Under the pieces are notes generated by a model. That model made no database searches, was not told the DNA's origin, and saw only the letters and a program-made list of their open reading frames with translations. From the NCBI RefSeq assembly GCF_025698545.1, contig NC_068573.1, positions 6,453,001-6,517,000 of the forward strand: a DNA stretch of 64,000 nt, given 5' to 3'. The DNA comes from Gossypium raimondii (lineage: Eukaryota > Streptophyta > Magnoliopsida > Malvales > Malvaceae). This document shows, piece by piece, positions 24,974 through 36,047 of the stretch (within the stretch, counting starts at the first letter, position 1; every line of letters starts with the position of its first letter). The position numbers and the translations under genes are program-made.

Positions 24974-25190
24974 CACTAAAACAAAACTATCATATACCGA
25001 CAGATGAAATCCGCCACTATAAGTATTAAAATCCATCAATATAGGTCCAAAAACCTATATTGATGGCCAAAAGGGATACCAATGAAATAGAGTATAGTTT
25101 AAATACCAATTTGTAGGTTAAGTCTAAATGTACATGCATTTTAATTTTTTTAAGAAATGAATGTTATAATATTTTATTAAATTTTATTAC
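24974..25190. mobile_element. CACTA (En/Spm-type) transposon end
   Basis: The sequence CACTAAAACAAAAC, followed by 'accgacagatgaaatccgcc', has the layout of a CACTA terminal inverted repeat with GC-richer subterminal motifs. A perfect 14-bp stem with a 6-nt loop (CCATCAATATAGGT at 25033-25046, its complement at 25053-25066) follows. No opposite TAGTG end was found downstream, so only one end is present. Confidence 0.5.
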
Positions 25191-25194
25191 CATT

Positions 25195-25650
25195 TATGAT
25201 GTATTTGGCCCTCCAAATTAAAAAAAAAAATCTTTTTAGTCCTCCATTTAATTTTTCTCATTTTTAGCCCTTAAATTTGCGATTTGTGTCAAATCACCTC
25301 AAAATGAATGGAAAAATTAACATTTTAAACTTTGCTAACATGGCATACATGTGAATTGGCACCTCGATAACACATCAACATTTAATTAATTTTTTTATTT
25401 TTAAAAATTCAAAAAAATATAAAAAATATTTTTTAAAAAATAAAATCATTTAAAAATATAAAAAAATATTTTTTAAAATTTGATAAATTTAATTAAACGT
25501 TTACATATCATCCACGTGACAATCTACGCGCATGTCACGTTAGCAAAATTAAAAAGACGTTAACCTTTTATCCATCTTGAGATGATTTGACAAAAAATAC
25601 AAATTCAAAAACTAAAAAAAAAAACCAAAAAAATTAAATAAATAACTACA
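25195..25650. mobile_element. fold-back (long inverted-repeat) element
   Basis: The left arm (about 25230-25350: 'gtgtcaaatcacctcaaaat', then 'tttgctaacatggcat') and the right arm (about 25525-25640, reverse complement 'TGTCAAATCATCTCAAGATG', then 'TTTGCTAACGTGACAT') form imperfect inverted repeats of about 110-130 bp. The AT-rich loop contains 'catccacgtgacaatc'. It sits about 0.8 kb upstream of the first AP2 gene. Ends and duplication are not resolved. Confidence 0.65.
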
Positions 25651-26439
25651 ATATTTTTTTTTTTTGTAAAATTGAATCACAAAAAATTCATTATGCCTTA
25701 TTTTAATTTCTGGCTGTCTGTGAAACATCATATCCTAAGACCCATATATAAATATAAACAAGTGTCGTTACAAATAGTTCCTAAAATGAACTTATATTTC
25801 TTGTGCAACCCTCCAACCTTAACTAAATAATTAGAATATTTCACTTCTTTAGTAAACTCAGTCCACTACAGCTTCCTAATGGGAACAGACACCATTTCTT
25901 TCCACCACTCTACCATCACTCACCCACTTCCAAAATAAATAAACTACAAAATGAACGATGAATCCAATGAAAGTTGACCCTCAAAACCCAACTCAACATT
26001 GTCTTATCCAACAAAAATCCTGTTATATTCCGTTGCATGTTTAATTTATTATTGAAAATTCAACTTCAATTAAGTTGTTCTCGGCTCTATTCGGTCTTTG
26101 CCTGTTTCGCATAAAACAAAAAGCTCAAAGGAATTTAATATTTACATACACACATATATACGTATACGTATATATATGTGCTGAAAAACAGAATATGGAC
26201 AAGTAAAATTTTCATGGACGGACCAAATTTGTCTTTAATTGTTCATAGATATCATCGACATGTTTGTTTGGACTTAAAACAATAATTTATGCAACAAATA
26301 ACGAAACATAATAGCTCCAAAATTTATAACCATAATATATATACATGAATTCTTACTATGGGATCAAGCAGCCATTGGAAGATCGACAACCAGCAAAAGA
26401 GAGAATAAAGAAGAAAAGCAATTAGAAGGGAAACAAGGG

Positions 26440-28309
26440 ATGGAAATGATTATGGTTAAGGATGAATCTTACCAAAGAAGGCGTCGTATGAGCTCCGTAT
26501 ATGGTGATGTTCAAGCCGTAAAATGTGTTAAAAGACGAAGAAGAGACCGCAGTGATGTCAATCAAGGTCTGCAACAAAATGATCAAAGCAGCAATGCTCC
26601 TGCTGCTGCAATCACTGTGAAAAGAAGTTCTCGGTTTCGGGGAGTCAGCAAGCATAGATGGACAGGCAGGTATGAAGCTCACTTGTGGGATAAGCTTTCA
26701 TGGAATGTTACACAAAAGAAGAAAGGCAAACAAGGTAAAAAAACTATTTGTCTTCATTGCATTTCAGTTCATTTTCACTATAACTTTCAATTTAGGATGC
26801 TTACATGTTGCATGATTTGTCTGTGTCTGGAATCGGCTCGGGGATCCTGCAGTTTACCTTGGTGAGTACATCACAAGTTGTTTCACTTTTTCTAACACAT
26901 ATATACAACCCGAAGTCTTGTATATATTAAGGTGAAATAACAATGGTATGTTATATGAACTTTGATCAGGTGCTTATGATGATGAAGAAGCTGCTGCAAG
27001 AGCATATGATTTAGCTGCACTTAAGTATTGGGGGACGTCAACTTCCACTAACTTTCCCGTATGTATTATATCTTATATTCTTATTTAACAACTATGATTA
27101 TCTTCTATTTATGTTACTCGGATTCAGTTTTCAGTGTTGGATACGGATGTTGCAAGAAAAATAATGGGTTCGAGCAACATAGTTTTAATTAAAATTGTAT
27201 ATTTAAACACCAAATCTAACTCGCTCAACGGTTTATGCAGATATCAGATTATGAAAAAGAGATTGAAGTAATGCAGACTGTAACCAAAGAGGAGTTCTTG
27301 GCCTCATTAAGAAGGTAAACCCTTGATCTATCAAATCATAAACTAATATAATTATCTAAAGGCTAAATAGTTAACATCTAATGGATTTTCTTTGTTACAG
27401 AAAGAGCAGTGGGTTCTCAAGAGGAGTATCCAAGTACAGGGGAGTTGCAAGGTACTTTTGTTAATAATCTAGTGACCTATGCTCTTATATATTTGGAGGA
27501 TCATATACTCGTACGTTGGAGACACGTGTTACATTACAGGCTAAAGATTCCTTGGATAAAACTTGCAGGCACCATCACAATGGAAGATGGGAAGCAAGAA
27601 TAGGGAGAGTGTTCGGAAACAAATATCTATACCTTGGCACTTACAGTAAGTTCAATATGGCAACCTTTCAGCCATGGATGGAAAATATAACATTTCTATT
27701 ACCCTAAACGACATGTTTATACGATTTGCAGACACACAAGAGGAGGCTGCTCGGGCTTACGACATTGCAGCAATCGAATATAGAGGGATCAATGCAGTGA
27801 CCAACTTCGATTTAAGTACTTATGTAGGCTGGTTAAGGCCTGGGATGACAAATAATTATCGAATTGCAGCTAACGAAACACCAGCAACGGTCGAACCCGA
27901 ATCGGTACAATCAACAAGTTGTTACAGTCCAATAGAAGAATCTAAGCCCTCAATCCACTACCCTTTTGCTACAGATTACTTCAACTCTCCTCAAAAGCAA
28001 CAACATGTTGTTGAAACCAAACTCCCAGTATCATACAAGTCTTCATCACCTACTGCATTAAGTTTGCTCCTTCGATCTTCGGTATTTCGAGAACTGGTAG
28101 AAAAGAATGCAAATAATGTATCAGAAGATGAAAGCAGTAACAGTGATGCAGATAATGAACAAAAGAATCAACAATCAGGACGTTCTGATCATAGTGATGA
28201 GTTTGGTAGGCTATTTTATGATGAAATTGGTAGTGGTTTCTCATTATTTTTCTCTCCAACTAAAGATAGCATACAATTGCAAGAAAATGAGCTCCCTTTC
28301 GTTATATGA
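26440..28309 (+). CDS. WRINKLED-type AP2 transcription factor, tandem copy 1
   Basis: Seven exons give 390 aa: 26440-26734, a 9-nt microexon 26853-26861 (codons VYL), 26970-27058, 27241-27314, 27401-27451, 27569-27645 and 27732-28309. All introns are GT-AG and the total is 1173 nt. Two basic clusters (RRRR at 13-16, KRRRRDR at 31-37) look like nuclear localisation signals. AP2 domain 1 is at about 64-131 ([20 protein letters not shown]...[16 protein letters not shown]). A linker ([20 protein letters not shown]) leads to AP2 domain 2 at about 165-232 ([19 protein letters not shown]). The C-terminal tail holds [12 protein letters not shown] and an acidic stretch ([14 protein letters not shown]). 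The microexon and linker place it in the WRI1/WRI3/WRI4 branch, which activates fatty-acid, oil or cutin/wax genes. The exact orthologue is not certain. It lacks the intron that its neighbour copy keeps inside domain 1. Confidence 0.93.
26853..26861 (+). other. 9-nt microexon of AP2 copy 1
   Basis: TTTACCTTG is flanked by an acceptor (ctgcag) and a donor (gtgagt). Spliced between ...AAACAAG and GTGCTTAT it gives K-Q-V-Y-L-G-A-Y, as in other WRI-type proteins. A codon-based gene finder will miss it. Confidence 0.93.
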
Positions 28310-28795
28310 TCTACCAAGAAAGGCTGCGAGATAATGACCGTTTTGATCCGAAAGTCTCTATACATATGTAGTGTGTATGGTTTAGAAACATAGGAAAGTA
28401 GCTAATGGTAGCATTGGGGATGGCTTGTAAAATCTGCAATGTTGTAAATTATAACATCTATATTTATGTTCATCTACAAAAGTCGAGTATTTGTAGATAT
28501 ATATTTAGATGGTAATGCATAGTTCTCGAAAAAAAATAGTTTGTATAAAAATACTGTATAGTTTGTTTGAAAATAATGAGAAAATACATGCACATTTACC
28601 AACTTGTATGGTACGAAAAAGCAATAAGAATTTTATAATGAAGGGTCAATTAGAGCTTAATAATGGGAACAAACACCATTTCTTCGCACCTGTCTAAATG
28701 ATACCAAAAAAATAAACAACAAATTGGAAGATGAATCCAATGAACTTGATGAACTCGAAAACCGAAATTACCATAACGGTCTTTTCAGACTTTTT
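28310..28795 (+). other. 3' flank of AP2 copy 1 and start of second duplication unit
   Basis: No further gene is present. From about 28620 ('gggaacaaacaccatttctt', then 'gatgaatccaatgaa') the sequence repeats the upstream region of copy 1 at about 25880-25975. This is where the second unit of the tandem duplication begins. The copia B element is inserted shortly after. Confidence 0.6.
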
Positions 28796-29230
28796 TTTTG
28801 CGAAATGACCATTTATGCTAACTGCGAACTGCGAACTCTTCACCAAAGCAGCTCATCAAGAACTATGAGCTCACCAAAATGTACAAGCTCACCAAATATG
28901 TGAGCTCACCAAGATCGCTAACTCACCAACACTGCGAGCTCTTCACTCTGCAAGTTGCCAACTTGCACTGAAACTATGATAAATTTTGATTAAACATTTT
29001 GGTAGGCAATTAGACAAAAACCAACAAATGAAAAAGGAAGTTATGTGAATCTAGTCATTGAATTAAGCCAAGCTGTAATATATTATTATTATTTTGAGCT
29101 AATTTAAGCATAATTTTTCATGTAAGCTAAGTATCAGTTTTTTAATGAAATAGTTTACCAAAAATTAACTTCTCCATTTTTCATCTTTTTTACTTCTATT
29201 TTCAACCTCTCATTCATCAAAAATCCAACA
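28796..29230 (+). repeat. 5' LTR of copia B
   Basis: This is the homologue of 36849-37694 without the MITE, about 435 bp long. It contains a degenerate run of 'gagctcaccaa'-type units (28850-28950), shared with the 3' LTR. The first bases (ttttgcgaaatgacc) have lost the TGTTGTG terminus. Confidence 0.8.
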
Positions 29231-29279
29231 ATTGGTATCAAGAGTCATTTATCTTTGAGGCCTGTTTTTTTAATAAAAA

Positions 29280-30240
29280 ATGTCTTCAGCAAACTTTACA
29301 CCACCACCCCCTATTTTTACAAGTGAAAACTACCACATCTAGGTAGTAAAGATGAAAACATATCTTCAAGCCTTCGATTTTTGAGAGGTTGTAAATGATA
29401 AATAAAACCACTAGTGCTGAGGTCAAATCCACTCTTGCTCAAATGAAACAGCGCAGTGAGGAATGTGCCATAAAACATAAGGTGATGTCTTGCCTACAAA
29501 ATGGTGTTTCAGACGTGATCTTCATAACAATCATAGCTCGTGAAACTCCCAAACAAGCTTGGGATAAGCTCAAAGAGGAGTTCTAGGGATCACAGAAAAC
29601 AAGGCAGCAGCAGATGATAAATCTCAGACGATATTTTGAAAACCTCAAAATGAAGGAAGTTGAGACGGTGAAGCAATATTCAGATCGAACCATGGCAGTG
29701 GTGAACCAGATAAGACTGCTAGGTGATCAGTTCCTTGATAGTCGAGTAGCTGAGAAGGTGATTACCACACAACCTGAGAGATACAAATCAATGATATCCT
29801 CACTAGAAGATTCAAAGGATCTATCAACCATCTCACTCTCAAAGCTAATCTATGTTCTATATGCTCTAGAATAAAGAAGGGCAAACAGAGAAGAAGGACA
29901 TGCTGAAGGAGCTTTTCAAGCTAAAAACAGAGAGGTTGCAAGCTCCTCAAGTCAGAAAGTAAAGAAGGGTTAGTGAGACAAAAAGGAGAAGTCAAAGAAA
30001 GATAGTGGAAAGAAAAAGTGTTTGCACTACAAGAAGTTGGGTCATCCTGAGAAATTCTGTTAGTTCAGGCCTAATGCTCAATGCAAAAACTGCAAGCAGC
30101 TTGGTCATGTAGAGAAAGTATGCAAAAACAAACAGCATACTCAACAACAAAATACAGAGGCACAGACAACAGAAGCAAAAGAACTCATGTTCACAGCCTC
30201 TTGCGAAGCCCAGCTCGCAACACCATGCAAACTCACCAAC
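29280..30240 (+). pseudogene. copia B gag, broken
   Basis: The start ATG at 29280 (MSSANFTPPPPPIFTSENYH) is followed by a TAG and a TGA, both at positions where copia gags normally have tryptophan (VKMKTYLQAFDF[stop]EVV). Further text includes KQAWDKLKEEF and MKEVETVKQYSDRTMAVVNQ. Two zinc-knuckle remnants (KKLGHPEKFC and CKNCKQLGHVEKVCK) lie near 30010-30130. Confidence 0.85.
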
Positions 30241-33096
30241 GGAGTAAAAAAGAATTGGCTCATATATAACAGGTGTACAAGTTACATGACAGCAGATGCG
30301 GACATCTTCAAGAATGTTGAAAAAAGGTTTCATTCCAAGGTGAAAGTTGGAAATAGCTAATATATTGTAGCAGTTAGAAAAGGAAATTTTTTAATCAAAA
30401 CTGCATCAGGTACTAAACTTGTTACAAATGTTCTTTTAGTCCCTAACATAGATCAAAACCTGCTAAGTGTAGGATAGCTGCTCGAGAAAATTTACTCGGT
30501 GGTATTCAAAGAAAACAAATGTCTAATTATTAATTCAAGTGGATGCAAGCTCATATCAACAAAGATGGCAGATAGAAGTTTTAATGTTAACTGGAACTTA
30601 GAACTTCAGCAGCATATACCAGCTTGTTGGATGAAACAAAACTATGGCACAGAAAAATGGGACATGTTGAATACAAACCCTTAAGTCTAATGTCCAAGAA
30701 TAACTTGGTTGAAAATCTATCAAAAATGGTTGATCATGAAAATGTATGCAAAGTATGTCAGCTTGGGAAACAAGCGAGGTCTTCATTTCCTACGAACACA
30801 ACATGGCGAGCCATTGAAAAATTACACTTAGTACATACTGACACTTGCAGACCCATGAAAATAAGTTCGCTAAATGGAAGTAGGTACTTTGTGTTGTTCA
30901 TAGATGATAGTAAAAAGTTTTGTTGGGTGTACTTCATGAAAAACAAGTCCAAGGCGGCTGAAATCTTCTTCAAGTTTAAAGCTATGGTTAAAAACCAAAG
31001 TGATTACAAGCTCAAAATGGTAAGATCAGATAATGGGTCAGAATACACATCAAAGAAGTTTGAAAAGTTCTGCGAAGAGTCTGGTGTTCACCATTAATTG
31101 AGCAATGTATACACTCCACAAAAAAATTGGAGTAAGTGAAAGAAAGAATAGAACTGTGATGAATATGGCTCGCTACTTACTGTTTGAAAGTAAATTACCA
31201 AATGATTTTTGAGCAGAGGCAGTAAACACCGTTACTTACCTGGTAAACAGACTACCTACTAAAACTGTTGAAGGGAAGACACCATTTGAAGCCTGGTATG
31301 GTTTTAAACCTTCTATTTCACATTTAAAAGTATTTGGTTACACCTATTTTGTTCATGTTCCAGGAGAGAAAAGAAGCAAGCTGGACAGTAGATCACAACC
31401 AGGGATACTTGTTGGATATTCTAGTGTTAAGAAAAGATATAGAATCTATAATCCTTTCACCAAAAATGTGATCACAAGTAGAGATGTGAAGTTTAACGAA
31501 ACAAAAATTTGGAATTGAACTACAATAGAGGAGGAGATGTGTGAACAAGGGAGTCCAAGACCGTATCTGCAAACCACTGTAGACCAAACTAAAAATGATG
31601 TAGTTGATGAACAACCAGTACGAGGAACCAGGTCCATCACTAAAATCTATCAACAGTGTAATTTGGCGAAGCAAGAACTAGTCACTTTTGAAGAAGCTAC
31701 TCAGGAAGCTGAATGGTGAACAGTTATGAATTAGTGTCAAATAGGTGTTCAGAACCAAGAGGAATCCTAATGGATCAGTCAACAGATATAAAGTGAGGTT
31801 GGTTGTGAAAGGGTTTAGCCAATAATATGGAGTAGACTTCACTGAAACCTTTTCCCCCGTTGCAAGGTTTGATACCATAAGACTGCTACTAACTCTTGCT
31901 GCTCAAAAGGGTTAGAGAGTACATCAGATGGATGTGAAGTTAGCCTTCCTAAATGGTTATTTGAAGGAAGAGATTTATGTTAAACAACCACAAGGGTTCA
32001 TAGTACCTGGGTGTGAGGCCAAGGTGTATAAACTGCATAAAGCGTTGTATGGTTTGAAGCAAGCACCAAGAGCGTGGTATGAAAGAATTGACAGCCACTT
32101 TACAGAAATGGGTTTTGAAAGAAGCATCAGCAAGGCCACTTTATATGTGAAGAAAACTAGTAATATAATACTACTCATTATTTTATTATTTTACTTGTAA
32201 TTGGCAGCAACAACAAACTGGTAATTATATTCAAAGATCAAATGCAAGAAAAGTTTGAAATGTCAGACTTAGGTGAAATGACATACTTCCTCGGTCTGGA
32301 GGTGAACCAAACTCACAATGCAATCTTTATAAACCAAAAAGGGTTCACTATAAAAATCCTACGAAGATATAGCATGGAGAATTGTAAACCTGCGAACACC
32401 CCTATTACTCAATGTGAGAAGCTCACCAGCAATGAAGATGATGAAAAAGTTGATGAAACAAGCTACAGAAGCTTGGTGGGATGTCTGTTTTACTTGACAC
32501 CATCTAAACCTGAAATCATGTTTGTTGTAAGTCTGTTATCAAGGTTCATACATTGTTGTAATGTGAATCACTATAAGGCAGCAAAAAGAGTTCTACGATA
32601 CATAAGAGGAACTCTAGATCATGGAGTGAAGTTTATGAGGACTGAAAAGATCAAGCTACTTGGGTATCCAGACAGTGATTGGGATGGATCTTTTGAAGAC
32701 ATGAAGAGTACTTCAGGCTATATCTTCACTCCAGGATCGAGTGTGTTCTGTTGGAGCTCAAAGAAACAAGAAACAGTAGCACGACCAACTGCTGAAGTTG
32801 AGCATGTCACAGCATCAGCAGCTGTAAATTAAGCCATTTAGTTAAGAAAATTGCTGAATGATTTAAATTTGAAACAAGAAGAAGCAACAAAGATCAAGTG
32901 TGATAACTAATCAGCTGTTGCAATTGCAAAAAATCCAGTGTTCCATGGTAGAACAAAACAATTTAAAATCAAGTATCACTTTGTAAGAGAAATGGAGCAA
33001 GCTAAGGAAGTCACATTAGTTCACTACAGTTCGTAAGACCGGTTAGCTAATATTCTAACAAAACCTCTTAGGAAGATGAGGTTTGAAAAGATGTGT
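30241..33096 (+). pseudogene. copia B pol (protease, integrase, RT, RNase H), broken
   Basis: The protease site is altered (WLIYNRCTSYM where the family has W-L-I-D-S-G-C-T-S-H-M). Next come the pre-integrase region (LWHRKMGHVEYKPL, CKVCQLGKQ) and integrase core (VRSDNGSEYTSKKFEKFC) with a stop straight after (VHH stop). The RT region has [20 protein letters not shown] and [16 protein letters not shown], but the YVDD site is lost in a frameshifted stretch near 32160-32200. RNase H (PDSDWDGSFEDMKSTSGY) continues to 33096, where the frame is cut by the nested element. The last few pol codons resume at 36810. Confidence 0.88.
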
Positions 33097-33639
33097 TGTA
33101 ACACCCCAAACCCGGCCTAGACGTTATGGCTGAATCTGGTGATATCACATTGAAGTGTTTTTCAAAAACATAGTTTCATTGAAAACCCGTTCCATACTAA
33201 TTCACGTTTATTGAAAACTCAAGTTGTCTTTAGCAGTGTGTTGATCATATTAGTTTGTTACTATATTTAAAACGTTGTTTGATGTGGAAACTTTTACATT
33301 ATTTTACGAAAATTAGTGTCTTTGAAAACAATTACCTTTTGAAAACCCGTCTTTTTCTACAACTAGCAGTTTATGTCAAACTAATTAAATAAAAACCCCA
33401 ATTTAAAGTTTATAACTTTAAAGAGGCATTTTTACATAAAAATACCCAAATTCAGTTACTTATAAATCAGAAGCTAAAAACGAAAGCTGATGCGGTTGTG
33501 TGGCCATCATCGAGTCCCTCGCAGCACTGACCCGCCTACAACTAGGGATTCCCTGTACAGTTAAACAGAGGGGTGAGTTTACGAAAACTCAGTGTGTAAT
33601 CCTCTAACAAGCAAACAGTCAATTAAACAATAGATAAAT

Positions 33640-33810
33640 GCAGTTTGGGCCTGAGCCCGTTACAATAACAGTCCAGTTTAGTGTGGGCCTAAGCCCTTTC
33701 CCATAATAGTAAACGATTGGGCTTGAACCCATCACAATGCCAGTAATCAGTAGGGCCTTTGCCCCATTTCAATAATAGTATCAGTGGGGCCTTGGCCCAT
33801 AACAGTAACA
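33640..33810. repeat. degenerate GGGCCTAAGCCC-type repeats
   Basis: Four or more imperfect units of the form 'gggcct-aagccc...acaataacagt', each containing a short palindrome, lie inside the putative LTR of the 3.7-kb element. Confidence 0.6.
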
Positions 33811-34239
33811 GATATTAGTCATGCAGTGAACAATATGTAATATTATTAATCGATGCAGTAACAGTACAAAATCATTAATCAGTACAGATATGCAGTTAGA
33901 AATCCTACCAAATCCAGCCTCTACGCACCACTCTGTCTCACCAAACACACCATGTGGGGATAAAATCGACCCCCCCAGCCAGACATACCAAGATTAGCAC
34001 CTGTTGCGGCACTAAACAGTATTGTAGCAAAGTTGCCAGTAAAATAAATGGCATATAGCCATCAGTAGATCCACAGTCGTCTTGGGCGGCCCATGCAACC
34101 TTATCAGTACGATACACTTCCTCCAAATATAACAACCCATCCCCATGCAATGTATCGTGACATAATATCATACGTGTATGCAAAATGTCATGCTCAATCA
34201 TAGTCATACATATCATAGAGCAAATCAGTCATACATAAC

Positions 34240-34465
34240 ATAAGGCCATAACAGTCATTTCATCTCCTAAGGGTATAACAGTCATTTTATCTCCTAGGGG
34301 TATAACAGTCATTTTACCCTATGGGGGTATTTCGGTCATTTTACCCTATTAGGGTATTTCGGTCATTTTATCCTATGGGGATATTTTGGTCATTTTACCT
34401 TATGGGGGTATTTATGTCATTTTACCCTATGGGAGAATTTCGGTCATTTACCCTATGGGGGTCTC
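34240..34465. repeat. 27-bp tandem repeat, about 8 copies
   Basis: The landmark 'tcattt' recurs every 27 bp (34255, 34282, 34309, 34336, 34363, 34390, 34417, 34444). The unit resembles 'gggtatttcggtcatttta' plus 'ccctatgg'. Because 27 is divisible by three it creates a fortuitous repetitive open frame. It lies inside the LTR of the 3.7-kb element. Confidence 0.95.
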
Positions 34466-35824
34466 GGTGTAGATATCGACCTCTCGAACGATTTGCAGTC
34501 GCCTCAAGCGACTCAGGTAACCTAAATAGTCATAACAGTGTAAATGGGCCCAAAGCCCATTACTCGGCCCAAGTGGGCTCACACGCTCGTGCGGCCTGTT
34601 TAGCCCAGATTTTGCCACGGCTATGAGATCTATATCGCCTAGTCCAATATTTGCCACAATTCGTGGATTTCATCCGTGTGGGGCCCACAAGCCCTTTGAG
34701 CCCACATAGCCCATTTCAGCCTAACGTGGCCCATTACAGCTTAAGCCCATGCAAAAGCTCACGGAGGCCTCTACAGTCCATCGCCAATGTTTCGTGGGTT
34801 GGGCTTACCACACGAGCGATCGGACGCGTGTGTGGTCTCAAACGTCGTATTTCCAGCTTTTCGACTTTTATCGTTCTACAGTTACAGTGGGGTGTTTACA
34901 CACCTGTTTACAAGAAGATGCGCAGACAATCCTCGAACACTTTCGAACCTATGTTCACCCGAAACACTCGTTTAACCACATATCAATTGAATTTAAAATG
35001 AATCATATTCATTACACATAACTTCTTGATTGACATTCACTTACCTTGATTGAACAACCGAATCCCTAAACACTTCACTCATCGAAACAATGTTGGTCAC
35101 TAGATCTCAGGATTATTACCTGCAATCCAGTTGAAACCCCTTAATATCAATTATCTATTAGACCAATTTAAGTCAAAACGAACACCAACTTACTGAAAGT
35201 ATAAAACCGTAAAATAAGAATGGTATACAAAATCGACAGAGAGCAATGAAAAAGTCGGCACAAAGAAGGTAGAAAAAAGGAGCAAATTGGAAAGAAGGGA
35301 GGTGAATGGTTTAGGGGTTGAAGAGGTTTCGGTAGAAGGTAAAAAAATAAAAAAAATGAAAAAGGAGAGAAAATAGATTAGCCACCAGTAGAATTACTTG
35401 GAAAGGAAAGAAAAAGAGACAATTGAGAGAGGCAATATTCGGCCAAATAGAGGTTGCCAACACAAAAAAAAAACGAGACAGACGAATATGCAAAAACCCC
35501 TTACCACATCGGCCTTCAAGCAAAAAGAGTGAAAACACCACACAAAATCGGCATGAAAAGTACAACAAAAATGAGCAGTATGCACTCTAGTTGAATTTTC
35601 CTGAGTAACAAAGTCCATTTTCGGCACACCTCTCCTCTCCCCTCACTTCCCTTGATTTTCTCCTAAAATCTCTCCCCTTATCCCTCCTTAAATCACTCCA
35701 CCGATTTCTCCTCAACTCCCCCAACAACTCCATTCAAATTTCATTCAAACTCCCCTTAGCTGTGTTTCAATCCAACTCCACTACCTACACAACTCAAGCA
35801 GCAAAATAAATACTCCATTGCATA

Positions 35825-36047
35825 ACCCAAAACTTGAACCTCAGACCTCACAGTTACACAACACACCACCTTGCCACTAGACCACAAGTTATTTTTGTGT
35901 CATAAAACAAGCACTATTATTTATAAAGCCTATATGTTAGTGTCCAGATTCATTTAAAAGCAAAACTAAAAATTCTGCAAAAGCCAAGACTTGAACCCAA
36001 GCTTCTCAAACACTCTCATACACACCCAAATCGCTTAGCCATTAAAG
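35825..36047 (-). repeat. two tRNA-like (A box/B box) modules in an LTR
   Basis: On the minus strand, TTAATGGCTAAGCG (36045-36032) and GGGTTCAAGTCTTGG (about 35998-35984) are spaced like the A and B boxes of a tRNA gene. A second pair follows: TGGTCTAGTGGCAA (35884-35871) and GGTTCAAGTTTT (35840-35829). Neither forms a clear full cloverleaf by eye. They could be tRNA-derived SINE remnants or chance matches. Confidence 0.35.

Noticed and set aside
27409..27603. 64-codon frame across AP2 copy 1 exon 5 and intron 5
   Set aside because: It reads through the donor at 27452 in a different frame from the true product; the equivalent frame in copy 2 is likewise an artefact.
28850..28950. CRISPR-like regularly spaced 'gagctcaccaa' units
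   Set aside because: Spacing is irregular, units are degenerate, and they sit inside copia LTRs of a plant genome.
34321..34626. 101-codon open frame with repeating FRSFYPMG
   Set aside because: It follows from the 27-bp tandem repeat inside an LTR, with no conserved domain or splice signals.
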